A program made the translations under genes and the position numbers. A model generated the notes under the pieces. It saw only the letters and a program-made list of their open reading frames with translations, did not search any database and was not told the DNA's origin. 8,517 bases of DNA from Candidatus Woesearchaeota archaeon (GTDB taxonomy: Archaea > Nanobdellota > Nanobdellia > Woesearchaeales > GW2011-AR9), in NCBI GenBank assembly GCA_016203215.1, contig JACQNF010000004.1, positions 1 to 8,517 on the forward strand, read 5' to 3'. This document shows positions 1 to 5,987 of this stretch, piece by piece. Numbering within the stretch: the stretch's first letter is position 1; each line of letters starts with the position of its first letter.

Positions 1-1
1 G

Positions 2-193
2 CATCCGACCCATACTGTTTACCCCCATTCAGGTATTGAAAAGTGCGGCACTGCCGACGAAGGGATGATTTTTGACGCGTGCCGTGCTCTTGCTCAGGGA
101 GAAACATTTTCTTTTATCTTTACAGAAACCGGGTCTTGGAAATACCATGATCATCTCAACCCCCGAAAAACCGGGACAGTTATCGTAGAATGA
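2..193 (+). CDS. Cupredoxin-like copper protein, C-terminal part only
   Basis: The open frame enters from the left edge and ends at TGA 191-193, giving the last 63 residues of a protein. The end reads as a cupredoxin fold: a GETFSFIFTETGSW strand pair, then WKYHDHLNP and a closing TGTVIVE strand, the layout of small periplasmic or cell-surface copper proteins. Potential metal-binding histidines are at visible residues 1, 4, 9, 49 and 51 (HPTH and YHDH). The position that is Cys in multicopper oxidases (HCH) and forms type 1 copper sites is Asp here, so a classical blue copper site is not evident. Cysteines at visible residues 15 and 27 could form a disulfide. The N-terminus and any signal peptide or lipobox lie outside the window. 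The stop overlaps the next start as ATGA, so it is probably co-transcribed with the DoxX and VKOR genes. The fold call is fairly secure; its role (electron carrier, copper handling or structural) is not known. Confidence 0.78.
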   Translation, partial: HPTHTVYPHSGIEKCGTADEGMIFDACRALAQGETFSFIFTETGSWKYHDHLNPRKTGTVIVE

Positions 194-615
194 TGAATAT
201 GGCCAGTTCACGTAGCCAATCTGTCCGTCAAGATCGTGAAGACCGTCTTGGCAAGGAACAAAAACTAGCGACATTTTTTCTTCGCACCGGCTTAGCGGTG
301 GTCTTTCTTTATGCAGGGATTTCAACACTTCTTAATTCGTCGGCATGGATTGGTTTTGTCCCACACTGGCTGGGGGTAGTCATCCCGAGAGAAGTCTTTC
401 TCTTTGTACATGGTCTTTTTGATATCTGTATCGGAATATGGTTGATGAGCGGCAAGAAACAATTTTACTCTAGTTTGTTCGCTAGCCTTTCATTGGCATC
501 GATCGTCATCTTTAACATCGGTGTTCTTGACATCGTCTTCCGAGATATTGCTTTGCTTTTTGCCGCAGTGGCGTTGATGGTTTTTTCGTTCAAAGAGGTG
601 GGTGTATCATCGTAA
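190..615 (+). CDS. DoxX-like integral membrane protein
   Basis: This is a 141-residue protein with about 25 charged N-terminal residues and then four hydrophobic segments (roughly 27-48, 69-87, 93-112 and 116-134), the size and topology of the DoxX/DoxD-like family. Family-like features are the first helix (RTGLAVVFLYAGI) and the last-helix signature FRDIALLFAAVAL near 117-129. DoxX-like proteins are membrane subunits linked to quinone or thiol redox; the archaeal namesake belongs to thiosulfate:quinone oxidoreductase, but most members have no proven activity. The start overlaps the cupredoxin stop as ATGA and there is no clear SD, so translation is probably coupled. Further in-frame ATGs at 193 and 199 are possible starts. 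The VKOR-family gene follows closely, suggesting a shared envelope redox role. The fold and family are reasonably sure, the substrate unknown. Confidence 0.72.
   Translation: MMNMASSRSQSVRQDREDRLGKEQKLATFFLRTGLAVVFLYAGISTLLNSSAWIGFVPHWLGVVIPREVFLFVHGLFDICIGIWLMSGKKQFYSSLFASLSLASIVIFNIGVLDIVFRDIALLFAAVALMVFSFKEVGVSS
595..600 (+). promoter_or_regulatory. SD-like GAGGTG ahead of the VKOR gene
   Basis: GAGGTG lies inside the last codons of the DoxX-like gene and would pair well with the 3' end of 16S rRNA. No ATG, GTG or TTG of the VKOR frame lies at the usual 5-9 nt from it; the frame has ATC codons at 606 and 609 there, and the first usual start codon (TTG 633) is 32 nt away. It therefore bears directly on which codon starts the VKOR protein. 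Confidence 0.4.
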
Positions 616-632
616 ATCTTCAGCTGATAGCG

Positions 633-1034
633 TTGTTTCTTGTCCTGTCGATCTTAGGCTTTGCTAATTCTCTGTATCTTGTTTGGAAACATTATCAGAA
701 GAAGCCACTCGTCTGCCCTCTAAACCATGACTGCAACATTGTCACAGAGAGCAGATGGTCATCTGTCTTCGGTATCCGCAATGAAGTTTTGGGAGCAGTA
801 TTTTTCGCCCTTCTGCTTGACGGTGTAATTCTGCTCTTTCTTCTGCCAACGCGAGAAGCGACGATTCTCTTTCTCTTCCTCATGGGAACGGGCGGCTCCC
901 TCCTCTTTTCTCTCTTCCTGCTCTATCTGCAGATTTTCGTCATCAAGGACTATTGTTTCTATTGTCTACTCTCCGCTCTGATCACCTTGTTCCTCTTTGC
1001 GAACAGCATACTTTTAAATAATTTCTCATCATGA
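633..1034 (+). CDS. VKOR-family thiol-disulfide oxidoreductase
   Basis: A 133-residue (from TTG) four-helix membrane protein of the vitamin K epoxide reductase family. In prokaryotes these proteins reoxidise a DsbA-like or thioredoxin-like partner and pass electrons to quinone, driving disulfide formation outside the cytoplasm. Visible signatures in order are a first helix ending SLYLVWKHY (13-21), a loop cysteine pair C28 and C34 (CPLNHDC), the Ser-containing loop TESRWSSVFGIRNEVLG (38-54), and the redox-active CFYC at 108-111 by the last helix. All four expected cysteines are present. The start is uncertain: TTG 633 leaves a short first helix, while the frame stays open upstream through IIVNLQLIAL without a usual start codon and a good SD sits near 595. 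No thioredoxin domain is fused and no Dsb partner is in the window; the exported cupredoxin with two cysteines is a possible client. The stop overlaps the next start as ATGA. Confidence 0.87.
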   Translation: MFLVLSILGFANSLYLVWKHYQKKPLVCPLNHDCNIVTESRWSSVFGIRNEVLGAVFFALLLDGVILLFLLPTREATILFLFLMGTGGSLLFSLFLLYLQIFVIKDYCFYCLLSALITLFLFANSILLNNFSS

Positions 1035-1774
1035 TCTTAATGATGATCCCCATTTTATTCTGGGTTGCGGCGTTCTTCTCTGAAGTTATCGGCACGGTTG
1101 CAGGGTTTGGTTCGTCAACGTTTCTCTTGCCGATCGCTCTTTTCTGGATGGATTTCCCTACGGCGTTGATTCTCGTTGCCATTTTCCATCTCTCCGGAAG
1201 CGGGTGGCGGGTACTCCTTTTCCATCGGAGAATAGATTTCGCGATTATCCTTCGTTTTGGCATCCCGAGCATAATCTTTACAGTGGTTGGTGCCGCGATC
1301 GTGAACTATACACCGCAGATTTTGTTAAAGATGATTCTTGGTCTCTTTCTTGTCTTTTATGTTCTTCTCTCATGGAAGAATCACTTCTTCCTCCAACCGA
1401 CGATGAGAAACAATCTTCTCGGGGGGAGTCTTTCCGGTTTCTTTGCCGGACTAATCGGGACCGGCGGCGCTCTCCGCGGTGCGTTCCTGGCCTCCATGCG
1501 CTTAGAGAAATCTGCATATATTGCGACGGCTGCGCTGATATCGCTAGCAGTAGATCTAACCAGAATCCCCATTTACCTTGCCAGCGGTTTTCTCACGCCA
1601 GATCTGTTCTATGCCGTGCCTTTTCTTGTAATCATTGCTCTTCTTGGCTCGTTTACCGGGAAGAAAATTGTTCGATACATTCCTCAAAAAATGTTCCGCC
1701 GCATTGTCTTGGTCGCGATTGGTGTTATCGGCCTGAAATTTGTATACGAGGGGATATTGTTCTTGTGGAGATGA
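1031..1774 (+). CDS. TauE/SafE-family permease (putative sulfite/anion exporter)
   Basis: A 247-residue polytopic membrane protein with about seven or eight hydrophobic segments. It shows the two-repeat layout of the TauE/SafE (DUF81, COG0730) family: a first glycine-rich motif GTVAGFGSSTFLLPIAL at 21-37 and a matching second one, GFFAGLIGTGGALRGAF, at 136-152, each opening one half. The length matches typical members (about 240-270). The family includes proposed exporters of sulfite, sulfoacetate and related anions, but many members are uncharacterised, so substrate assignment is inference. The start ATG overlaps the VKOR stop as ATGA without an SD, consistent with translational coupling; ATGs at residues 4 and 5 are possible alternatives. 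It closes the run cupredoxin-DoxX-VKOR-TauE; the next gene has its own promoter, so the transcript probably ends in the 96-nt gap after it, where I see no clear T-rich terminator. Confidence 0.85.
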   Translation: MILMMIPILFWVAAFFSEVIGTVAGFGSSTFLLPIALFWMDFPTALILVAIFHLSGSGWRVLLFHRRIDFAIILRFGIPSIIFTVVGAAIVNYTPQILLKMILGLFLVFYVLLSWKNHFFLQPTMRNNLLGGSLSGFFAGLIGTGGALRGAFLASMRLEKSAYIATAALISLAVDLTRIPIYLASGFLTPDLFYAVPFLVIIALLGSFTGKKIVRYIPQKMFRRIVLVAIGVIGLKFVYEGILFLWR

Positions 1775-1832
1775 AGAAGAGATAACTCCGCCCGCCGAAT
1801 CGTCGTAGCGAACTAAATTCATACCGACCTTC

Positions 1833-1846
1833 GAAATCTTTATTAA
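1833..1846 (+). promoter_or_regulatory. Archaeal-type BRE/TATA promoter for the DUF475 gene
   Basis: A purine-rich BRE-like stretch (GAAATC, 1833-1838) directly precedes TTTATTAA (1839-1846). The TATA element begins exactly 32 nt before ATG 1871, which places the expected transcription start within a few bases of the start codon, and no SD is visible between them. The rest of the 96-nt gap (1775-1870) shows nothing else I can support. Confidence 0.6.
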
Positions 1847-1870
1847 CCCATTTCAACGCGAAACAAAGCC

Positions 1871-2788
1871 ATGATTGACATTTGGTCATTTGTTCTGATT
1901 GTCCTTGGATTATCCCTCTTTGAGACCGTAAGCAGTATCGATAACGCAGTCATAAATGCAGAAGTACTGCGGACGATGTCCCAGAAAGCACGCCGCTGGT
2001 TCCTTCTCTGGGGAATGCTCTTTGCAGTTTTTATCGTTCGAGGTCTCCTTCCGTGGCTTATCATCTGGGCGACAAATCCTTCGCTGGGTTTTCTCGGCTC
2101 GCTGACCGCGACGTTTAGCTCTGATCCTCTGGTCATCCAGGCTGTCGAAGCATCTGCGCCGATCTTGTTGATGGGCGGCGGCGTATTCCTCCTCTTCCTC
2201 TTTTTCCACTGGCTTTTTATGGAGCCAAAAATTATCGGTTTGCACGCAGAGCGATTCTTTGCTAAGCAGGCAGTTTGGTTTTATGCTGTCGTTTCAATCA
2301 TTCTCACTGCCCTCGTTTGGTACGCGATGAAGAGAGATCCTTTTATTGCCTTTGGCGCAGTCGTCGGCTCGACCGTCTTCTTTATCACGCACGGCTTCAA
2401 GCAGAATGCAGAAAAGGCAGAGCACGAGATGCTTCACCACCAAACGAATCTCAGCGATTGGAGCAAGATCTTATATTTAGAAGTTATCGATACGACATTT
2501 TCAATCGACGGCGTCCTCGGCGCATTTGCATTTACTCTCTCCATTCCGATCATCCTTCTCGGGAACGGTCTTGGCGCAATCGTTGTACGACAATTAACAA
2601 TCGGCAATATCGAACGGATCAAGAAGTATAAGTATCTTAAGAATGGCGCGATGTATTCCGTCTTCGCGCTCGGGTTAATCATGATTGCAGATGGGTTTGG
2701 TGTACACGTGCCAAACTGGCTTTCTCCCGCGATCACGTTTGGAATATTAGGATTCTTCTTCTGGAAATCAAAGAAAGAACTGATCTAA
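1871..2788 (+). CDS. DUF475 (TerC-like) integral membrane protein, putative metal ion transporter
   Basis: A 305-residue polytopic membrane protein of the DUF475 group, related to TerC. TerC relatives have been tied to tellurite resistance and, in characterised bacterial members, to Mn2+ export or metalation of exported proteins; the substrate here is unknown. The two diagnostic acidic membrane motifs are present: FETVSSIDNAVINA at 17-30 and its counterpart LEVIDTTFSIDGVLGAFA at 203-220. Their Glu and Asp residues (E18, D24, E204, D207, D213) are the likely ion-binding set and reflect an internal repeat. A polar linker rich in His and Glu (HGFKQNAEKAEHEMLHHQ, 174-191) may be cytoplasmic. The segment TIGNIERIKKYKYLKNGAMYS (243-262 plus one) also fits the family. 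It has its own leaderless-type promoter and is followed after 24 nt by the MFS gene, so the two may share a transcript. Confidence 0.87.
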   Translation: MIDIWSFVLIVLGLSLFETVSSIDNAVINAEVLRTMSQKARRWFLLWGMLFAVFIVRGLLPWLIIWATNPSLGFLGSLTATFSSDPLVIQAVEASAPILLMGGGVFLLFLFFHWLFMEPKIIGLHAERFFAKQAVWFYAVVSIILTALVWYAMKRDPFIAFGAVVGSTVFFITHGFKQNAEKAEHEMLHHQTNLSDWSKILYLEVIDTTFSIDGVLGAFAFTLSIPIILLGNGLGAIVVRQLTIGNIERIKKYKYLKNGAMYSVFALGLIMIADGFGVHVPNWLSPAITFGILGFFFWKSKKELI

Positions 2789-2812
2789 TTCTCGTTGTGC
2801 CAATGTGAGACC

Positions 2813-3934
2813 ATGACTTCCTCCCCTCCTGCAAAAAAAACTCTTCTCTCAAATAGAGGCTTTCTCTTCTTGACGCTGAATACGGCAATTGCCGTCTTTT
2901 CCTTTAGTTTTGTCCCTTTTTTTCTGCAACAGAACGGGTATTCACTCTGGCAGATTATTTTGTTGTATGTTCTCTATACTTCCCTCGCGTCTTTTTGTAT
3001 TATGATCATTCCGTTTTTCCGTCTACGGAACTTCATTATCCTCGGTTTCGTGCTGCATAGTCTCGCGGCCCTGCTCTTTGTCTGGTTTTCGCCCGCCTCC
3101 TATTTTCTGTATGTGATATTGTTAGCATTAATCACTACATTTTATTGGGTGCCGTTAAACTGGCTGTTCTTTCGCCACGCGGAACAGGGGAAACACGCGA
3201 CACATTCATCGTTCTATTTCCTCGCACCGGGAATCGCCTCACTTCTCCTCCCGCCGCTCGGCGCATTCGTGATCCGTCTTTGGGGGTTTCATGTTCTCTT
3301 CAGTCTCACCGCGGTCCTCTATCTCATTCCCGCAGTACTAGGATTCTATCTCCTTCCAAAAGAAAAAGAAACAACTCCATTTTGGAACGGGCTTCGCGAA
3401 TATAAAGGATTAAAGTCCATCACGTTCCTCGAGGGAGCGATCCATTTCTTTGGAGGCGTGATTCTTCCGACGTATGGCCTCTTGTTTTTCAAGACGGAAA
3501 GTGATGTCGGTATTTTTTTAAGTTATCTCGGCGCGCTCGCAGTTATCCTTGCTGTTTTCCTCTCACGCCGTTCAGATACGCTGCACAGACGCAAGACGCT
3601 CCTTTCGTACCTCTTTATCGCTACTACGATCACAATTCTGGGGTTTATTTTCGTCAAGACAAAGATACAATGGTTTGTTGTCGTTGGATTTTTTACCCTT
3701 CTCACAGGATTATCTTCGCCGTTACGCTTAGCGATTTCTCTTGACGAGAAAGCGGCAACTGCCACATTTTGGAAAAGTCGAGAATTTTGCCTGAATGTTG
3801 GCCGTGCCTCAACTCTGGCCATAGCCGCGTTTTTCTTCTTCCATCAGCAGTATCTTCCTGTCTTCGTGTTGTATGGGCTGATTACATTGCTATATCCCTG
3901 GATGGTGCATGTTAAGTTAAAAAATGTGGAATAA
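2813..3934 (+). CDS. MFS transporter
   Basis: A 373-residue protein with about 11-12 hydrophobic segments separated near the middle by a charged loop (PKEKETTPFWNGLREYKGLK), the six-plus-six plan of the major facilitator superfamily. The N-terminal half ends around residue 185 and the second half opens with FLEGAIHFFGGVILPTYGLLF. A short charged loop SRRSDTLHRRKTLLSY fits the MFS loop between helices 8 and 9, and KSREFCLNVGRAST near the end of the second half resembles an REF-x-LN-x-GR motif I associate with some uncharacterised prokaryotic permeases. Substrate cannot be told. I chose ATG 2813 rather than TTG 2795: the six extra residues (MCQCET) precede a normal polar N-terminus and no SD supports the TTG. 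Initiation at 2813 also lacks a strong SD, so coupling to the upstream gene is plausible. Confidence 0.82.
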   Translation: MTSSPPAKKTLLSNRGFLFLTLNTAIAVFSFSFVPFFLQQNGYSLWQIILLYVLYTSLASFCIMIIPFFRLRNFIILGFVLHSLAALLFVWFSPASYFLYVILLALITTFYWVPLNWLFFRHAEQGKHATHSSFYFLAPGIASLLLPPLGAFVIRLWGFHVLFSLTAVLYLIPAVLGFYLLPKEKETTPFWNGLREYKGLKSITFLEGAIHFFGGVILPTYGLLFFKTESDVGIFLSYLGALAVILAVFLSRRSDTLHRRKTLLSYLFIATTITILGFIFVKTKIQWFVVVGFFTLLTGLSSPLRLAISLDEKAATATFWKSREFCLNVGRASTLAIAAFFFFHQQYLPVFVLYGLITLLYPWMVHVKLKNVE

Positions 3935-3940
3935 CTTGAC

Positions 3941-4014
3941 GGAGGAATTTTGTGGATAAACTGTTGAATTATGCGAAAAAAGATCAGCCGACACTCTGTT
4001 GCCCATCGCAATGA
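3941..4014 (+). other. Candidate micro-ORF with consensus SD (20 aa)
   Basis: GGAGG at 3941-3945 is followed after 6 nt by GTG 3952, which opens a 20-codon frame ending at TGA 4012-4014. The peptide starts MDKLLNYAKK and has an adjacent Cys pair near its end (TLCCPSQ). This is the best SD-plus-start spacing in the window, in a place where no long gene exists. Two other tiny overlapping frames occur (ATG 3971 to TAA 4051, 26 residues, very basic; ATG 4011 to TGA 4079, 22 residues) without SDs. The remainder of the 126-nt gap after the MFS gene shows nothing else. Expression is unproven and a chance SD is quite possible. Confidence 0.22.
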
Positions 4015-4036
4015 TAAACCGAATACAAACAATGAG

Positions 4037-4055
4037 AAAAGAAAGAGTTAAAAAA
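4037..4055 (-). terminator. T-rich archaeal-style terminator for the minus-strand gene
   Basis: Read on the minus strand, the sequence directly after the TAG stop (4061-4063) becomes a T6 run (4050-4055) followed by further T and TC tracts (to 4037), with no stem-loop. U-rich tracts without hairpins are the usual archaeal intrinsic termination signal. It also sits between two convergent genes. Confidence 0.42.
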
Positions 4056-4060
4056 CGTCT

Positions 4061-4411
4061 CTACTCCAACTCGGAATGACGGTGTGCTCCTCTTTCATAG
4101 GTGTCTAATGTTTGTAATTCCGATCGCCGACCATAGTTGAATGGTTCTATCGCCGGAGGAGGAGCATACTGGTCCACTTCTCGAGCTGCAGCAAGTCCTC
4201 TCTGCTCGTAATCGGAAATAAGCCCAAGCAAGGTCTTCGTACTGTATTCTACCGGACGCCATGCAAGATGGTCGTAGAGTGCATCGATGCTCACTTTCCT
4301 ACCTAGATTACCCCACGCAATTGTTCCGTCCTCCCGTTGCAAACGAGAGAGTAATTGCTGAGCAAAGTCTGGCCTGTCGAACAGTTTTGAAATATCTGAA
4401 ATTTTTTTCAT
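4061..4411 (-). CDS. Hypothetical protein, unknown function (116 aa)
   Basis: I do not recognise this protein. It is soluble-looking, with no signal peptide or membrane segment. The N-terminal part (about 1-75) looks helical with a regular polar/hydrophobic pattern (ISKLFDRPDFAQQLLSRLQ, then VSIDALYDHLAWRPVEY), and the C-terminal 40 residues are rich in Pro, Tyr, Arg and Glu (QYAPPPAIEPFNYGRR) and probably less ordered. It has no cysteines, so it is not an obvious Fe-S protein. Support for a real gene: a good BRE/TATA element on its strand about 57 nt before the ATG, a GAGAGGAT SD-like motif (4423-4430) 13 nt before the ATG, and a T-rich tract right after the stop. It runs divergently from sufB and shares its promoter region. 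A regulator or accessory factor is conceivable from position alone, but I see no helix-turn-helix that I would defend. Confidence 0.62.
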   Translation of the reverse strand: MKKISDISKLFDRPDFAQQLLSRLQREDGTIAWGNLGRKVSIDALYDHLAWRPVEYSTKTLLGLISDYEQRGLAAAREVDQYAPPPAIEPFNYGRRSELQTLDTYERGAHRHSELE

Positions 4412-4467
4412 TGTTTTCTGTTATCCTCTCTATTGATTATTCTGTATGTTGACTCAAACAGACGCTT

Positions 4468-4484
4468 CTTTATAAATTTTTCTT
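4468..4484 (-). promoter_or_regulatory. BRE/TATA promoter of the minus-strand hypothetical gene
   Basis: On the minus strand this reads GAAAAATTTATAAAG, a strong match to an archaeal BRE followed by a TATA box. The predicted start about 25 nt downstream (near 4445) leaves a leader of roughly 35 nt that contains the SD-like GAGG at 4425-4428, so unlike sufB this gene would be SD-led. The core TTTATAAA (4469-4476) is palindromic, so orientation is inferred from the BRE and the gene direction. Confidence 0.52.
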
Positions 4485-4518
4485 CTGTCATCTCTCTCAA
4501 GTCATAACAACATCTTCA

Positions 4519-4532
4519 GCAATATTTATAAA
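4519..4532 (+). promoter_or_regulatory. Archaeal-type TATA promoter of the suf operon
   Basis: TTTATAAA at 4525-4532 begins exactly 32 nt before the sufB ATG, the same distance as TTTATTAA before the DUF475 gene. With an archaeal start about 25 nt below the TATA centre, the transcript would begin at or within a few bases of ATG 4557. No SD is present between them. Confidence 0.65.
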
Positions 4533-4535
4533 TAA

Positions 4536-4551
4536 ATTAACGATTGTTAAT
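4536..4551 (+). promoter_or_regulatory. Candidate operator: perfect inverted repeat before sufB
   Basis: ATTAAC-GATT-GTTAAT is a perfect 6-bp inverted repeat with a 4-nt spacer. It starts 4 nt after the TATA box and ends 5 nt before the sufB ATG, covering the expected transcription start, where a bound dimeric repressor would block polymerase. SUF operons are commonly repressed by Fe-S or iron-sensing regulators, but no regulator is visible here and the arms are AT-rich, so chance occurrence cannot be excluded. Confidence 0.4.
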
Positions 4552-4556
4552 GGTTC

Positions 4557-5987
4557 ATGACAACTAACCCACCGCAAGATACTATCGAACAGAAACCAAA
4601 GATAGAACTCAATCTCAACCGCGAGCTCTTTGATGCCGCCGATAACCATACTGCTCGTTATACCGCAGCGCCAGGACTATCAGAAGAGATTGTCCGCTTA
4701 ATCTCCAAAACGAAGAATGAACCAGCATGGATGTTAGAAAAGCGGCTCAAAGGGTTGGAATTATTTCAAAAGACGACTCTTCCTTCGTGGGGGCCAAGTC
4801 TGAAAGATCTTGATTTCGACAAGATCGTCTTCTTCATCGATCCGAATGCGAAAGAGACAGACAGATGGGAAAATGTACCAGAAGAGATCAAGAGAACATT
4901 TGACCGCCTCGGTATTCCCGAAGCGGAGAAAAAAGCGCTGTCTGGCGTGGGAGCGCAATTTGACAGCTCTGTAGTGTATCATAACTTGGAGAAAACACTG
5001 AAAGAGAAAGGCGTTATCTTTGAAAACATGGACGTCGCAGTCCAAAAATATCCCGATCTCGTCAAGAAGCATTTCATGACCTCATGTGTGCCTGTAAACG
5101 ATCATAAGTTCGTCATGCTTCATGCCGCAGTGTGGAGCGGCGGGACATTTATCTACGTGCCAAAAGGAGTGAAGGTCGATCTCCCTCTCCAAGCATATTT
5201 CCGCATGAACGCACAGGAAGGAGGTCAATTTGAACACACCTTGATCATCATCGATGAGGATGCAGAATTGCATTATATTGAAGGCTGTTCTTCGCCACGG
5301 TATCAGCAAGATTCCCTTCATGCCGGGTGCGTTGAGATCTTCGTCAAGAACAATGCCAAGATGCACTACTCGTCTATCGAAAATTGGAGCAAGAATGTCT
5401 ACAATCTGAACACAAAACGAGCGCTCGTCGACAAAGACGGGACGATGATCTGGGTTTCGGGGAACATGGGGAGCAAAACAACAATGCTCTATCCTTGTTC
5501 TATTCTCCGTGGAGAAGGCGCACGGTCTGACAGTCTCGGGATCGCATTCGCCGGCGCGGGACAATATCAAGATATCGGCGCAAAGGCGATTCACGTCGCT
5601 CCCCATACGAGTTCAACAATCCATTCAAAGAGCATTAGCAAGGACGGGGGGATTGCCAGCTATCGCGGCTTGGTCAAGATCATGCCTGATGCAAAAGGTT
5701 CAACGACCAGCGTCATCTGCGATGGACTCCTCCTCGATGAGAAATCTGTCTCTAACACCATCCCCGAATTAAAAATCAGTAATAATGATGTTGATGCTGC
5801 TCACGAGGCAAAGGTAGGAAAGATCAGCGAGGAAGCAATATTCTACCTCCAGAGCCGCGGAATCAGCGAGGAAATGGCAATCCAAATGATCGTCGCCGGT
5901 TTCATCGATCCCATTATTCGTGAGCTCCCGTTGGAATACGCCGTGGAACTCAATAAACTCATTGAATTAGAGATAGAAGGCATGTGA
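4557..5987 (+). CDS. sufB: Fe-S cluster assembly scaffold protein SufB
   Basis: SufB is the central scaffold of the SUF pathway; with SufC and usually SufD it assembles iron-sulfur clusters in the cytoplasm. At 476 residues it is normal family length. An N-terminal helical part (1-130, with WMLEKRLKGLELF and WGP) is followed by the beta-helix core and a helical C-terminus for SufC contact. Motifs include CVPVNDHKFVMLHAAVWSGG (177-196), EGCSSPRY with C244 at the position of E. coli Cys254, the HEAKVGKISEEAIFYLQSRG segment (416-435) with the H-E pair, and LPLEYAVELNKLIELEIEG at the end. E. coli Cys405 corresponds to Ser397 (DEKSVSNTIP), as I recall for Bacillus-type SufB, so this is not degeneration. 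No intein interrupts it. It opens the operon with a leaderless-type promoter. Codon and motif integrity point to a functional gene. Confidence 0.97.
   Translation: MTTNPPQDTIEQKPKIELNLNRELFDAADNHTARYTAAPGLSEEIVRLISKTKNEPAWMLEKRLKGLELFQKTTLPSWGPSLKDLDFDKIVFFIDPNAKETDRWENVPEEIKRTFDRLGIPEAEKKALSGVGAQFDSSVVYHNLEKTLKEKGVIFENMDVAVQKYPDLVKKHFMTSCVPVNDHKFVMLHAAVWSGGTFIYVPKGVKVDLPLQAYFRMNAQEGGQFEHTLIIIDEDAELHYIEGCSSPRYQQDSLHAGCVEIFVKNNAKMHYSSIENWSKNVYNLNTKRALVDKDGTMIWVSGNMGSKTTMLYPCSILRGEGARSDSLGIAFAGAGQYQDIGAKAIHVAPHTSSTIHSKSISKDGGIASYRGLVKIMPDAKGSTTSVICDGLLLDEKSVSNTIPELKISNNDVDAAHEAKVGKISEEAIFYLQSRGISEEMAIQMIVAGFIDPIIRELPLEYAVELNKLIELEIEGM

Noticed and set aside
1204..1785. A 193-codon open frame on the plus strand inside the TauE-like gene
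   Set aside because: Its product is rich in Cys, Arg and Ser with no recognisable pattern, and it overlaps a frame with clear membrane helices and family motifs. It is a shadow.
2795..2812. TTG 2795 as the MFS start
   Set aside because: Adds only MCQCET, has no SD and is less likely than the in-frame ATG at 2813.
3844..4032. A 62-codon minus-strand frame across the end of the MFS gene and the gap
   Set aside because: Antisense to the final MFS helix, no ribosome-binding signal, and it lies beyond the T-rich tract that ends the other minus-strand gene.
4009..4080. C/D-box-like guide RNA around ATGATAA in the gap
   Set aside because: Only one weak C-box-like match and no paired D, C' and D' boxes at proper spacing.
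4449..4457. TTGACTCAA palindrome near the predicted start of the minus-strand gene's transcript
   Set aside because: Only 4-bp arms around a central base; short enough to be chance, and not repeated elsewhere that I could see.
5082..5606. A 174-codon minus-strand open frame inside sufB
   Set aside because: Antisense to the conserved SufB core, with no SD or promoter and a low-plausibility composition.
5745..5757. SufB Ser397 in place of E. coli Cys405 as a sign of a defective scaffold
   Set aside because: As I recall, Gram-positive-type SufB proteins also have Ser in this motif, and all other motifs are intact.
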